The translations under genes and the position numbers were made by a program. From the NCBI GenBank assembly GCA_015680685.1, contig MNCI01035078.1:83653-147652 (forward strand): a stretch of DNA of 64,000 bases, given 5' to 3'. The DNA comes from Gnetum montanum (Eukaryota; Streptophyta; Gnetopsida; Gnetales; Gnetaceae). The notes below the pieces were generated by a model that saw only the letters and a program-made list of their open reading frames with translations, made no database searches and was not told the DNA's origin. Numbering within the stretch: position 1 is the stretch's first letter; each line of letters opens with the position of its first letter. Below are positions 1 through 12,968 of the stretch, one piece after another.

Positions 1-2283
1 ACATACAATATCCTTTTGAGAAGTGGTCAGGCCTTGTGGAGATTCACCATGCATTAGGTAAAACTTGATATCATCATACCACTCTTTTTGAGGAGCAATA
101 TTAACAAAGGCTACAGAGGTACCTTTAGTGTTTTGCATATTGAAAATAGAACAATTCATAGTTAAAGAAGAAACACATCAGACATCACACTTAGGGATAT
201 TGTTACAATGGCATCAGCTAATGTATTCTTGGCTTGGGATATATTTTGGATACCAATGTCTATAAATTGTTGCATTATTTTCTTACCTAGGTCACAATAA
301 GGTTGCAAATTTTTGGCTTTATAGGTGTAAACCTCTATTACTTAGTTAACCATACGTTGTGAATCATATTTTATCATTAAGTGTTTGATTCCTTGGTCAT
401 GAGCTACCATCATTCCCCTAATTAATCCCTCATACTTTGCCACATTGTTGGTACATGGGAATTGAAAATGGTAAGAAAAGAATTGGATTACACCAAAAGG
501 TGATGTTATAATGATAATAGCACTGGCCCCATGGGTAGTTGAAGCTTTGTCAAAGTGCATAATTGCTTCATAGCCTATAGTTACTTTGCTAACAATGTTC
601 ACATGCTCATCAGGGAATTCAAGGTCAATGGCTACATGGTCTTTGATTGGGAAGGTTGTAAGTTGTGTGGCTATAGCTTGACCTTTGGTTGAGGCTTGGG
701 AGATGTAATGGAGGTCAAAATCAGCTGTTATGGCTTTTCATTAGGCTATACAGCTAATTTCATAGATATTGGTGGTTATGGCTATAAGCACATTGTTCTT
801 GCATATGACATTGACTTGACTTCTAAAGAGGTAGTTTCTTCATTTCTTCAGTGAGAAGACTAGGGCTAGATAATACTTCTCCACTTCGGTGTATTAGGTC
901 TCATGGATGATTAATGCATGGCTTAGGTAGTATATAAGCAACTCTACTCCATCATCTTGTTTTTGACAAGGTAGAGAGGCAATGGACACATCAAAGATAG
1001 TAAGGTAGATGTAAAAAGATCTATCCTTATGTGGTGGATAGATCATGGATAGTTATGCCAACTCTTACTTTAGGTTTTCAAATGCTTTTTGACCTTGAGC
1101 CATCCACTAGCAATGAACTCCTTTCTTAAGCAAGTGTTTCATGGATTGTAACTTATTTGTAAGTTTGACAATGAACCTATGGATTAATTGTAACCTACCT
1201 TATATTCCCTGAAGCTCCTTAAGGTTAGTAGGTTTTTTTTAGATTGGATATGGTCCTAACCTTATCAGGATTGACATGTATCCCTACTTTAGATACTACA
1301 AAGCCAAGCATCTTACTGATTTTGACATCAAAGACACATTTCTTGGGATTAAGCCTAAGCTCATATTTGAGACATCATTTCAACACAAGGTCAAGGTCAT
1401 GCACATGATCATTGGACATTTTGGATTTAATGGCTATGTCATCCATGTAGTCATTAAGTAACCCTAGCATGTAATTACTAAATATATATGTCATGGCTCA
1501 TTGATAGATGATGCCTACATTCTTTAGACTATAGGACATCATGGTATAGCAAAATTTTCCCTAAGGGGTCATGAAGGTTTTACAAAGCTGATGTTCTACG
1601 ATAATCCTAACTTGGTTATATCTTGAGAACCCATCCATGAAGGATAACAAGGCATGTCTAGTTGTAGTATTGATAAGTTGGTCAATACTAGGCAAAGGGA
1701 AAACATTTTTTATAGTCATCTTATTCATGTCTTGAAAATCAATACAGATACATATACTTCCATTTTTCTTAGGGAATACCACTATGTTAGACACCCAATA
1801 TGCATAATCGATAGCTTGAATAAAACCAACTTGATACAATTTCATGATTTTATCACAAACTACTAGGGCCAAATTCAGTCTAATCTTGTGAACTTTTTGC
1901 TTAACTAGCCTGATACTATTATCGAGTATGATGTTATGCTACACTAAACATGGATCAAGACTTAGCATATCTTCATATGACTAGGAAAAGGCCTTAATGT
2001 TATCTTGGTGGACCTTAGTGATGTCTTGAGATAGTTGAAATTCTAGTGAGGAACTTAGTTTTAGTGTTTTCTCCTTACCACTGTGTGTCGTGATAGGGAC
2101 CTCAACTAGAGAGTATTCAGTATTGTTGCTAGCCTCAAGGTCAAGGGTTTTAACTAGATGTTCAGGCCATTTGAGAGGTTTCTCTATCAAGGCTATGTGG
2201 TTGGCTAGGCCTTTAAGCCCAAGATCTAAGTAATTGAGGTCAACGAATTGTTCAACATCACCATGAGATCCACTTAGACTCAA
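1..2283 (-). pseudogene. Tat/Ogre-type Ty3-gypsy pol fragment (RT, RNase H, archaeal-type RNase H), element A
   Basis: Reading from 2283 downwards, the minus strand gives the pre-RT linker (an SYEDM-like motif near 1980), then reverse transcriptase at about 1900-1300, with a VVFPKKNG motif, an FPLPSID motif, SFMDGFSRYNQ and the catalytic YMDD at 1438-1449. Further down is the ordinary RNase H tail (motifs like LVFSLKKLRNYL and STKGQA, about 890-690). Last comes a second, archaeal-type RNase H (MHFDKAS near 560; NNVAKYEGLIRG and YDSQRMVN near 440-345). Two RNase H domains are the hallmark of the Tat/Ogre lineage. Sequence after this (345-1) still resembles the linker towards integrase, so the element continues off the left edge. 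Many stops and frameshifts make it inactive. Family assignment is strong; the exact clade is inferred. Confidence 0.88.
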
Positions 2284-2339
2284 AGGTAAACTAATTTTCT
2301 TCTAGGTGTCCATACTCCAATTCCTACATATCAACCACA

Positions 2340-3180
2340 AGCACATTAAGCAGTACCTATGTGATAAAATGAGAAAATAATGTCAAAATAATGTAAAGTA
2401 CTCTAGTAATAATGTATGGATAAGCCAAAACATGTTACTTTAGTGGTAAAATAAAGTTTAAACAAGGCCAAAAAAAGGTTCTAAAAGGTAGGTTAAAATA
2501 AATAGGGTGAAACAAAGACTAAATAGTGTAAAATAAGATCAAATGAAGGCCAAATGATGGTCAGACTCCATTCAATGATGTCAATTAGGATCAAAGCATG
2601 GTCAATGGAGACCATCAAAGGAGACATAAAGGGAATAAGGTGAACCAAAGATCAAATAATATGGAATAAAGTGAAATGAGAGTTGAATGATGATTAAATG
2701 AGACTAAATGATGATTAGATGAGGCCAAATGATGATGTAACGATGGTTGAGTCCTATAAATGATGTCAAACAAGTTCAAAGCATGGTCAATAAAGATCAT
2801 ATGAGAGAGGATAAGGTAAGTGGTGTAAATTGAAAGCCAATTGACATGAAATGAAAACAAATGATAGCTAAATGATAACAAATGTGGCCAAACAAAGACT
2901 AAATGGAGCTCTAACCCCATTAAATGGTGTCTTCGATGGTTAAACAAGGTCATATTGATGTTCAATGGTATTAACTAACATCAAATAAAGTCAAATAAAG
3001 TCAAATGATGTTAACTGATAGAAAGATTTAGTAAAACAAGGCCAAATGATGAGAAAATGATGAAAATGAAGCCAAATGACACCAAGTGATATGTCAGTGA
3101 AGGTTAGTAACGCATAACAAGGTCAAATTAAGCCAAAACACAATAGCATAAGGCCAAACCAATCAAAGTGAGAAACATGT
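2340..3180. repeat. Dispersed-word region built on CAAATGATG / GGTCAA
   Basis: Non-coding spacer of element A between RT and the antisense gene. The words CCAAATGATG, TAAATGATGATTA, GTCAAATGA and CATGGTCAAT recur at irregular intervals, most densely at 2500-3080. There is no fixed period that I can see, so this is a degenerate dispersed array rather than a clean satellite. A 116-codon minus-strand ORF at 2615-2965 is only a translation of the word pattern. No gene is supported here. Confidence 0.6.
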
Positions 3181-4930
3181 AATAAAACATGATCAATATT
3201 AGTTAATCAAGATCACATTTTGCTAGTTTTCCTTGGTTCCTATGTAGTTTTACTAAATTTTATCTTTTCATGTTCAAAAAGAGGTCAAACAATAGTTAGT
3301 TCCAAGTTCTATGGTTCTAGGCTTTTCCAGTCAAGTTTTACATTATTTAGAGTGTGGTAATGCTATTAAAACTATTTTTGGAATCAAAATTACAGTGGCC
3401 AACATAGTTTTGGTCTACTGTAGCATAATTTTACTAAAAACTTAGCTTTTGATTAGTTTTGGTGGTCAATCAATCAAACGTTTGGGTTCTTGGGATCATT
3501 GGTATTCATGGCTAGGGTTTAGGATCAAAATCATCAATTCTAAAGGTCATTGAAGCCTTGATATGGCCACCCCCCCTTTAAAACTAAGCTAGCTAGCATA
3601 GTTTTAGGGGTTTCCAGCATAGTTTTAATGAAAATTAAAATTTTCATATTCAAATCAAGGTCAAATGACATCTAGTTTTAAGATTCAAAGTTCCAAGTTT
3701 TCCCATACTTCCCTGGTCAAATTTTAGGCCTTTCAAAGTGTGGTTGGGATGTTAAAACTACCTTGGAAATCAAAAGTACACTAGCCAATGTAGGTTTGGT
3801 CTCCCTATTGTAGTTTTAAAGGAATATTAATTTCTAGGTAGTTTATAAGGTTAATTGACTAGGTTTTTGTGCTCCTAGGGTTACTAGGGTCCATGGCTAG
3901 GGTTTAGGCTTAGAATTGTTGATTTCGAAGGTTGTTGGAGCCTTGATATGGTCATATTCCCCCAAAAATACACTAGATAGTGTAGTTTTGGTCTACCCTA
4001 GTATGGTTTTGGAGAAGGTAATTATTTTTGGCCATTTTCAACTCAGGTTCAAGGGTTTGGCGGCCTCTAGAGGCTTTGATAGGGTTTTGGGATAAGGTTG
4101 ACATGCTTGGAGGTCAATTTGACTAGTTAATGATCCATTGTTAAATTTTCAAAGAAAAAGGACACTAGCTAGTGTAGTTTTGTTCTTTGCTAGTGTATTT
4201 TTTAGGGTAATATGAATTTTAACTTATTTTTTCCTAGTTATTTGGCATCCCAAGAGTACCAAAGGCTCCCAAGAGGTTTGAAGGCTAACATTTGCCATTT
4301 TGAATGTTTCTAAAAGCCATATTGATTTTCATGATGCCCAAAATTCAAGAAACTAAATTGGCCAGTGTAGTTTTGGGGTCCTTCAACATGGTTTCTCAAG
4401 AATCATGATTGTTAGCATCTTTTGGTAGGTTTTAGGAGGTTTCAGAGTTGTTAGAGGCTTTGACTAGGGTTTGGGCCTTGGTGTGGTCATTTTTGTATCG
4501 ATCAGAAGTCTAATCAATGGTAATTATTTTCATGTTTGGTCAAAATATGTTGGCCAATGTAGTTTTATACATGGCCAATGTAGTTTTCTAAAAATGTCTT
4601 ATTGCATATGCATCTTGGCCATTCTTGGTGTTTAGGAACTTCTAGTTGTAGTAGTTGTTTTTCAATTTTAGTATGGAGTTCTTTTGGCTTCAATGGATTG
4701 AAGGTGGATAGCTAGGAAGTGTATCTTAGGCATGGTTGATGCTTGGAAACTATTCCAAGGCTTATTTAGAAATTAACCCTAACGTAGTTTTTGCTGGAAG
4801 GTATAAATCCTAGTGTATCAGAATTTTAATCAGTTTATTTGGAGGGCACCTAGTAGGGCCAACTTAAATTCAAATGGTCATTGAGCATTAATTTTTCCAC
4901 TAACCTAGTTTAGTTTCTACTTTCCTCTAG
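3181..4930. repeat. Dispersed-word region built on AGTGTAGTTTTGGTC
   Basis: Non-coding spacer of element A. The phrase (C)TAGTGTAGTTTTGGTC, with variants such as AGCATAGTTTTAG, CCAATGTAGTTTTAT and CTAGTGTATTTTTT, recurs roughly every 40-250 bases, often in pairs about 25-30 bases apart (for example near 3399-3430, 3586-3625, 3975-4010, 4158-4200 and 4545-4590). The intervening DNA is not obviously repeated. Similar words with the opposite orientation occur at 20.2-20.6 and 21.5-21.8 kb, and related words at 24.4-26.5 kb. No coding region is supported. Confidence 0.6.
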
Positions 4931-5208
4931 TGAGCTTGGAGTTTCCTATGAGTTGTGTGAGTGTTTTGGGCATGGTGCTTAGATTACCAATGCATACGTA
5001 TGGGAATACTTCCCACATTGTAGTTTTACCACAATTAATTCTCTCAGCACATTTCCCACAAGTAGTGCATTGAATAAATGCTTCCCTATCAATTTTGTCT
5101 CCAATATCATCCATGATCAATGTAGTTTTACCATTCTTCACCAAGGAGTAGTGTAGTTGTAAGGAAGGTGTAGGAGATTTGGAGGTTTTTGCATTCGCTC
5201 CCCCAAGA

Positions 5209-8200
5209 TGTCAAAGAGAAGAGTGTAAACAAGCAAAGGCCTAACTCTCAAGGAGGTAGATGCTATTGCCAAAGGAATCTCCAATCTACCATAGCCTTTA
5301 CTTAGAGAAGGCTCATCAACCATGCCTGCCAGTTACCCCTTTTCTAGCAATTTTTATGAATTTCTAGCCTAGAACCTAGGTGTTATGTGTTGGCTAGGCT
5401 CATAGGTTAAATGAATTTTTACTTTGAATGGTTTAGATGCTATATTTTGGTTGTGGCCAGGTGTTTATGGTGTTTTTTTAGCCTTAGGGTCTACTCATGC
5501 CAAGTTTTTAATTTTTTATTCTACCTTGTTCTATGTGTTTTCACTACTTTTTACTTAAAAAGTAGCTTCACTTCCTGATTTTTTATAAGAAATTGGCATG
5601 GAATTTTTGGTTTTTAAAACCATGGGATCATTTTTCATTGTTTAACAGTTGAATTAGTTCTTAAATCATTGATTTCTAACATACGGTTAATTTTTTATGA
5701 TTTTTTTCATAAGTCAATGCATAGTGATTTTTTTTTTTTGGTTTTTTGCTATTTTTACCCCTATGAAACTAGTAGCATTAACACTTGGAATAATTTTTTA
5801 TAGCAATGTCCTAGCTTCATGGGGATCCTTGGGGTTGTGTGGAATGGTTTAACATCCATTTTGAAATTTTTTAAATGCTTGCAGGGATAGGGTAGATGGT
5901 CAAGGGTTGATCATGAGTGACCAAATCTTACCCTTGGCCCACACAACATTGGAGGTCTTTTCCAAAAGCCAAGTAGCGAGGTTCATGGTGATGGAACAAC
6001 TAAAGGATGACTTTGGAAGATATGCCTCATGCTACTGTCAGGCCTATCATAGGTGCTTAGCTAACTGAATGACTCATAGTTGGTAGGATCTTCCAAATTT
6101 GTGTACACAGACACATATACCCCTTAGGGTTTGCACATTGCCTTCATCAAGTAAGAAAAGTTAGAGTTTTTATTTATTTATTTTGTTTTTATACAATTTT
6201 AATGTTTTCTAATTATGTAGTTGTTCAGTTATCTAGGCTTTAATTATTTGACTACTTTTATCAGTGTGGCTACAAGGTTTGTTTTAATTTGTTATTTTTG
6301 TTATATTTTTTTGTTTTGCATGATGTGTTAATGTCAAAGCTAATGGAATTTTTTTGTTATGTTGTAGGGGTGACGCCAACATCCACTATTTCTATGATTA
6401 CTTCAAGATGTACAGAGGAGACACTTATCCTCAAGTTTGGTGAGGTTGATTCAACACAACATTGGTTGACTAGCCAAGCACCTAAAGACATCTAAGCAAG
6501 GATTTACAGTGCAGGTTTTCTTGATTTATTTATGGCTCCTAGCCCAACCATACCTACCCCAAATATGGTGAATATCATTGACTCCTTTGACAAAGGAGGT
6601 AACAAATTCATCACTCATGTTCATGGTGTGCCTGTCACTTTGGCTATTAATGAATCTACCTTTAGTGACTTCTTTGGAATTCCTTGTGAGGACATGTAGG
6701 TTGTTAACAAAATAGGGAAAGAGTTGAATCACAAGGAGGAAGTGAAATAATGGCCAAACACTTGTTGTGGTCACACTGGATTGTTTCTAGAATAGTGCCA
6801 AGTTGTAAGGGTTAATGAGATGTACCCATTGTTCTAGTATCGAGCATTTCCCAGATTGTTGTCATAGAAGAAGATCCTAGGCATTCAACATGCATAGACC
6901 ATGAAGAAGGTCCTCACCAAGGGTTCTCAATTTAACTAGGCTACTCACTCGACTTTCAGGCTATGAGAGGAGATCTTGAAACTTTAGAACAATGAGATGA
7001 TATGCCATATGCATTTTGCATTTTTTTCAGCATATTTAAGAAGGTTGGTGAAGTTCCTAGTGGTGAAGAAGGATAGAATATGGGTAAGTCATGATCCATC
7101 CCAATTCTCTAAACCTTGGATGAAACACATTATTACAACCATGCAAGTTCAAAACCCACTAGTGGTATGCATTATTCTTCCCTTGACAGCATGGGGGTTG
7201 AACCCCAAGTTACCCATGGAAGTACCAAGAAGGCCAAGGAATTATGTTTAGAGACTAATGATGTAGCCAAAGAAAAGTTGAAGGGGCCTATGGTGGAGAA
7301 GACAACACTAGTAGTTGAGCAAACTACCTTGAAGAAACTCTTCATCAAAGTTGGCCAAGCATAGTATGTGATTATAGGTATGTTATATTTGTATTTTTTA
7401 AAGTTATTTTGAATCTATGTTTTATATCACATGGTCATGTTATTGTTTTATTTTAGAAAAAATATGGTAACTTGTTCTATGTTTTTTCTTCATTGTTCTT
7501 ATAGGTAAACAACAAGAATGGGAAACCCAGGCAACAACAGTAGAGGCAAAATAAAAGCACCTAGAGGAGGGGGTTCTACAATGGCATAAGGATGAGGGGA
7601 TATCTAATGCCACATTGGATGTCTTTGATGTCCTACTTAAAGGTCCATATTTAAGTGAAGCTCTCATTATTGTCCTAGATGATCTTCCAAGTGCTTATGA
7701 ATTTTTTTATGTGTTACGTCTTGTAGTTTCATGCTAGAATTTGACCTTGATCCTTAGTTGATGTTTATACTCATTGTAGTATCTAAACCCTGCCAAGATG
7801 CACCTACCTATACATTCCAAATGAAACCATGGCAAAAATTCCTAACAAAACTGAGTTCATGTGTGGTCTAGCCGAAGACAAGATTGATCAATTACAACAA
7901 ATAACTCTGAATGTTGTTAAGAACTGTAGCATACTTTGTCTAATTTATTTTTTGTTCATGTATCCTTGTCAGGTTTTTAGTTTCATGGTCCTTTAAGTTT
8001 TATGTTCTTGAGATTTTAGTTGTTTAAAGTATTTTTGATTATTTTTATGTATTTATTTTCATTATATTATTTGTAGTGTCCAAGATTGGATAGGATCTTG
8101 AATGCATCATTGAGCTTGATGAGTTTCCCACATTGTCACATGAGGTGAAGAATGTTCCTCAAAGATTATACAACAATGCCACTGAATGTGCACTCTCATT

Positions 8201-9102
8201 TGCTAGGACTTTGTGGGATATCCAATGTTCTAATGAACTCCTTTGGGAATGAGCTGTGAAGTTGAAAAAGGAAACCAAGTAGTAGGCAGAGGAGATTAGA
8301 GAACTTAGGGATTACAAGGAGTTTGTAAAAGCCCAGGTGGCTAATAAAGACTCCTTGAAAACTAAGAAAATAGAATGTTCATGGTATTAGAATGCTATCC
8401 ACAACAAGGTTGCTCTTGCCAGGAGCCTTACAATGTAGAGCTTACAAATGGACCTATTAGCGTGCAAAGCTAAGGAGTGGAGGGACTATTGTGCTTGGAT
8501 CCTTGAGTGGGATAAGGTACAAAAGGACCATAAAAATAAATACAAGGTCAAACAAGAGATTTACTTAAAGTGGCTATAGGATGAGTCTATAGGGAAGCAC
8601 AAATTAGAGATGTTCATGAAGGGAATCAATGCAGAGAAGGCCTTCAAGTTGTTTGAAGGTTCTCTAGTTGTTTCTAATTTTCTTACTCCTCAAATCACCA
8701 TCACTTTAGGGGAAGCAACTACTATCACCATTTCACAAGAGCCATCCACATGGATTAACATTGAGGAGAGAAACATCTTGATGGATGTTAATCTTGGGGA
8801 AGTGGATTGGGCAAACATGACTGAAGATCAAATTCTCTATCATCTAGGGGTTGGTCTTTGGAACTTCCGTGCAGAAGATGTTACACTAGAATCTTCTAGG
8901 TTTGCTCATATTTATTTATTTATTTTAAAATTTCTCATTAATTCTTTTATTTTAGTATTTTTTAGTTTATTTTGATTTATTGCTTAATTTTTAGTTGTGT
9001 TGATTACTGATTGAATCCTTGTTGTTGTGATTGGTGTAGGCACTAGGTGATAGTAGTAGTCCTAGCAATGATAACATTGATGATGCTCCTTCTCCCCTAT
9101 AG
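5209..9102 (+). pseudogene. Antisense multi-exon accessory gene of a Tat-like element, copy A
   Basis: An intron-bearing gene on the strand opposite to element A, lying between its protease and RT. Exons were placed by alignment to a second copy at 33236-31196. They are about 5209-5336 (MSKRRV start, weak), 5885-6150, 6368-7377, 7505-7688, 7758-7916, 8077-8899 and 9040-9102 (ending DDAPSPL and a stop). Introns are T-rich with GT donors and AG acceptors: GTAAGA at 6151, TTGTAG at 6367, GTATGT at 7378, ATAG at 7504, TTGTAG at 8076, GGTGTAG at 9039. Two donors (near 7689 and 7917) are mutated relative to the other copy. Conserved blocks include HFAFF.AYLRR, WVSHDPS, LGEATT.T, NILM/I and EDQILYHL. 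An internal block (THVHGVPVTLAINESTF, FFGIP) is reminiscent of accessory proteins in plant transposons; that link is weak. Function unknown. Several stops and frameshifts are present. Confidence 0.72.
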
Positions 9103-9889
9103 TTATACCTTATTCCCACTATTTTGATCATGTTTTTGGCTATTTTCATTGTTCATGTTATGGTGTTATGGCTATTTTTAGTCGTTGGTTGTTATGAGAC
9201 TATTATTTTGACTTATTTTATTACTACATAATGTAGCCATGACTATTGGACTCTTATTTTTATTTTATATGTTATTGTTGATTTAAATTTTATCACACTG
9301 TGTGACTATGGATGTGGGTTATTGACATTTTGGTTATTGTTGTATTAAAACTTTATTTTTTCTTATATGTTCTAGCATTTTTAGTTTTATGCATCTTATG
9401 TGTTTTATGTTTTTCTCATGTTATGAGGCTACGTTGGTTAAAGCATACAATTATGAGGCAATACTTGATAAAGTAAAATGTAACTAACTAGACAAATAAA
9501 AGGTAAACTAAGGTATAATGGCTATAATGAAAATAAAAAAGAAATTGGTTACAATAGTATCACCAGTTTAAGGCCTTGGTAGGCCATGTGTTGCCAGTTT
9601 TAGGTCATAGTGGGCCATAGTTTTTCCAATTTTAGGACTTAGCAAGTTGTAAAAATTTTTATAAGTTTTACATTTTAAGATTTTTTTGGATTTTTTTAGT
9701 TTTAAAATTTTTATTTCATTTTCATGTTTTCCTAAAAGAAAGTGTAAAAAGGCAAACTATGAGTAATAGCAAGTTATATAATATGTGCAAAATAAAGCTA
9801 AAACAAGGGAAAACATGGTTAATTGAAATGATATGTGCAAACATAGATCCAAACTAGGCTACAAAATAAAAGGATAAAGCCACATAGTT
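9103..9889. other. Spacer between antisense gene and protease, element A, with a three-unit minisatellite
   Basis: AT-rich non-coding DNA. At about 9560-9655 it holds three degenerate units of a 31-36 base repeat of the form CCAGTTTAAGGCCTTGGTAGG. The same repeat occurs once near 30720 in element E and many times at 49.4-50.2 kb in element D, at the same place relative to protease. Nothing else is recognised; TATA-rich stretches near 9230-9400 and 9650-9720 are plain low complexity. Confidence 0.55.
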
Positions 9890-10800
9890 GTTGTTACAAT
9901 GATGAGTGAGTAGGAAGTTTACTCAATCATGGAATTGTTTCATAATCTTAGAAAGATTAGGAAAGGTATAAGGTCTACGTTGCATGATTTTGTACTACGT
10001 TGTATGATTTTGTACTTCTCATTTCCCTCACTTATCATGTTGAAAGGGAGTTCTTCCCATAGGTCATCTATGATCTTGTTGTTCTTGATTTTGGCCTAGT
10101 CTACTCTTTGAGGCTCTTTGAATTTGGTTGGGATAGCAGAAGTTTTTTCCTAAAATTCTACTTCAAACCCTTTCTCTACATTCATGTTTTTTACTATCAA
10201 GGAAACAACACTAATGCCATGAATAATGATCTTACCTCCCTTATAAGGTAGGCCATCCAACACCTTCCTAGGATGAGATTAAATCCTAGTGTGTCTTCCA
10301 CCATCAAGAAATTAGCTATTGTGAGGAATTATTCCCTTGTTATGAAGTCCAAGGAGATCGAGCCTTTGACTACAACCCATGATCCATTAAAGGATTTGAG
10401 AGCAAATGTAGAAGTATTTTGCATGTGCTCTACTAGGCCTAACCATTCAACAATTATGTAAGGTATGACATTGGTGGTCACCCCGTCGTCAATGTGTACC
10501 CTGTGAACCTTATATTGCCCAATCCTTATTATTATGAATAGAGAGGCACTTGTTGTCTCATCCATCCTAGGGATTGGTTTTGACCTTGTTGTTATGAAAT
10601 ACTAGTGTATTAGGCTTTGTTTCTTCCTTAGGTGAAGGTGGAACCATCATTGCATAGATGGACTCTTCACTATCATGGATGTCCTCATTGATGGGAATGG
10701 AAGTTAATATTTTTAATAGGGTTTCACGGTGAGTAGCAGAAGTCATTATCAAGTCATACAAGCTCAAAGAGGTGTTCTTCTATTTTAAAGATTATTTGAC
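9890..10800 (-). pseudogene. Tat/Ogre-type aspartic protease region, element A
   Basis: The minus strand gives the pre-protease block (SLYDLIMTSATHRETLLKIL, 10767-10690) that in Tat elements precedes the protease. It then gives the protease with motif HIDDGVTTNVIP (about 10500-10465), the flap-side motif LKSFNGSW, and SISLDF. The active-site triad reads DDG where retroviral-type proteases have D-S/T-G; the same DDG is seen in elements D and E, so it is a family feature and not decay. After the protease a linker runs to about 9890 and coding similarity stops. RT resumes only at 2283, so protease and RT are 7.6 kb apart, with the antisense gene between them. Stops at several places. Confidence 0.85.
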
Positions 10801-11795
10801 TTATTTCATAGCACTAAGGAACTTTTTTTCATTGGCTGTTAGCTCCTCATTCTTGTTAATTTTAACTTCCTCCATGTGCCCTAAGATGTGAACTTCATGT
10901 TTTAATTGTTGTGGTTTGACCTCTTTCCCCTTTCCTTGTAGCTTAGGATCCTCCCTTAGTTGACTGGTTGAAGCAACATGAGCATTAGAGCTCCACCTCC
11001 TTCCATGCCTTGGCCTACTTGTTGTCTTTGGCATTCAGCTTTAGTGTAGACTTCTTACATCGTTTAGTTAGTGATTTCTTATTGTTGGGCTAGGAAGAAG
11101 TCATTGCATCAACCACCATGGAAGGACATTGTTAGGTTGTAGTCATAGGTTTGGTTGTACTAGGAGGGATCACTCTAATTACGAAGGATTCTCTAGGAGG
11201 TATTAATGATGGTATCCTTACAATAAAATGAGTCCTTGAACTAGATGAAGTTGAAGGGCCTCTTTCATTGTGATGAGGTATCCTAATCATAAATGACTCC
11301 CACATAGGTCTCGGATTGTTACTTATGTTGAATGCATGTACAGTGTAAGGGTTGTTATTTGCATTCAATAGGTCTTTATAGACCTGAATTGATTGGTTTT
11401 GTGGCCTAACTAGGTTAGAAATGTCAAGCACTAACTCTTCATTATCTATCATCTTTTACAGTTCATTCTTCAAGGCTAGGCAAAATTCAATATCATGACC
11501 TAGTAGTTGATGATAATGGCAAAGCAGTCAAGTTTGAAATATTTAGGCATAGGTGGGTCACTCTTGGTTGCAAGAGTGGTATCCTTTGCAATTTTACATA
11601 ATCAATCATGTCTCTTACAGGAATTCTTAGTCATCTACTTATATTGGATTCAATCACTCTTAAGCAATTAGTCAATGAGTTCAAATAGTTTTAGGGGAAA
11701 TTCGGTCTACCTTGACTAATCTTTTTCCTCAAAGTTAGGCCTTGTGTTGTTTGATGTAGGTGCTCCTAATGTCGATGGTTGATTAGTTGTGGTAG
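10801..11795 (-). pseudogene. Tat/Ogre-type gag, C-terminal part, element A
   Basis: The minus-strand frame (best at 11452-11132 and 11034-10801) matches the plus-strand gag of element E at about 28500-29460 block by block. Shared stretches include ENGELVLD / DNEELVLD, LVRPQNQS, LLNANNNPY and RGPSTSS. It contains basic and Ser-rich stretches and a GHMEEVK.NKNE block just before protease. The upstream gag part continues at 18375-20054 on the other side of the Copia insertion. Interrupted by stops. The role, as nucleocapsid precursor, follows from position and from the homologous copy. Confidence 0.75.
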
Positions 11796-11800
11796 GGGCC

Positions 11801-12915
11801 TATGGACCTTTTGGTTTTGGTATGTCAAAACATTAACAAAAATGGAAGACAAGGTTATTTTTGTGTGTGTGGTTATTATGCTGGCAGGATAAGCAATTGG
11901 ATTGAGACTTGGATTGTGCATGGTTTTCGACAAGGAACAATGAATTCAAAAGATAAAGAAAGTGGAAGAAAGACATCTCTAGGATACAACAAATATCTTG
12001 GAAAAATTGGAGTAATATTAGGCAAAGACATCTTCAAGAAATAGTAGACATCTTTCTCTAGGAAAAGATGTCTTTATCATAGAAAGGCATCTTCACTTAA
12101 TGAAGGATAGTACTAGAAAGATGTCTTCCACAACACAAAGATTTCTTCCAGAATAGAGACTTTAGAAAGACATCTTTCATGAAATAAAAATGTCTTTCCA
12201 AAATTGAAGGAAAATTTAGAGAGACATCTTAATCACAAATAATACATCTTCCATGATTGTTAAAGAACATTGGCTAGCTATTTCATGAGTTTTGAGATGG
12301 ATTTAAAAACACGATAGCTATAAGAAGTCTTGGTGTGCATTGGGAAATATGCAAGCTTGTTATGTAATCATTGTACAATATTTTGTAATAATTGAATTCT
12401 CTGTTGCTCCTCATTGTATTATCATTTTGGCATTGTAAGGCATTGTAAAGTGTACTATACCTAAATGTACAAGGATCAATAAACTATGTTACAATTATTC
12501 CTTGGAATTATTGTTCTCTTATTGCCCTATGGGGTCGATGTGCTTGAGCTTATCTGGATCCTACGAGATTGAGTTGTTGGTGCTACAATACAACACTCCA
12601 ATGTGGAGCTCAAGATTGTAAAGGCTATGGAAGCCTTAAAACCACATTTCCAAGCCTAAAGGAACCTTGTAGGGTTGAGTGATTTGTGCTATGGGAAAAC
12701 ACTCTAGAGTGGGACTTGAAGAATGTACAAGGTGTGGAACCTTCAATCATATTTTGAGAGCAATAAAGTCCAAAGGTGTGCTAGCAATCTACCCTTTGAG
12801 TGTGGACCACCCAAGTTGGGGAACCACATTAACATTGATGTGTGTAATTTTGTGTTACAAAGTCTTAATTTGGGGAACTTATTCATTCCCCTCCATCTAA
12901 GTTCAACAATCCACA
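11801..12915 (+). repeat. 5' LTR of Copia-type element G
   Basis: Aligns with 17267-18369 over its length; the start TATGGACC corresponds to TGTGAGCC in the 3' copy, and the end is CCACA just before the primer site. The U3 (about 11970-12260) carries many copies of AAGACATCTT or its complement AAGATGTCTT at irregular spacing. A polypurine- and AT-rich stretch follows, and the 3' part reads GTTGGTGCTACAATACAACAC and GGACTTGAAG. Confidence 0.85.
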
Positions 12916-12917
12916 AG

Positions 12918-12935
12918 TGGTGTCAGAGCTTGGTA
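12918..12935 (+). other. Primer binding site, initiator-Met tRNA type, element G
   Basis: TGGTGTCAGAGCTTGGTA two bases after the LTR end matches the usual Copia primer site TGGTATCAGAGC with one change. Confidence 0.9.
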
Positions 12936-12968
12936 CTCTTCTATCATCATCAACTTCAAGAGTGAACA

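Noticed and set aside
2615-2965. A 116-codon minus-strand ORF with His-rich composition
   Set aside because: It is produced by the CAAATGATG word array and has no similarity to the other element copies.
10329-10565. Protease of element A as a live domain
   Set aside because: The 78-codon frame is clean, but it is isolated by stops on both sides and the rest of the element is broken.
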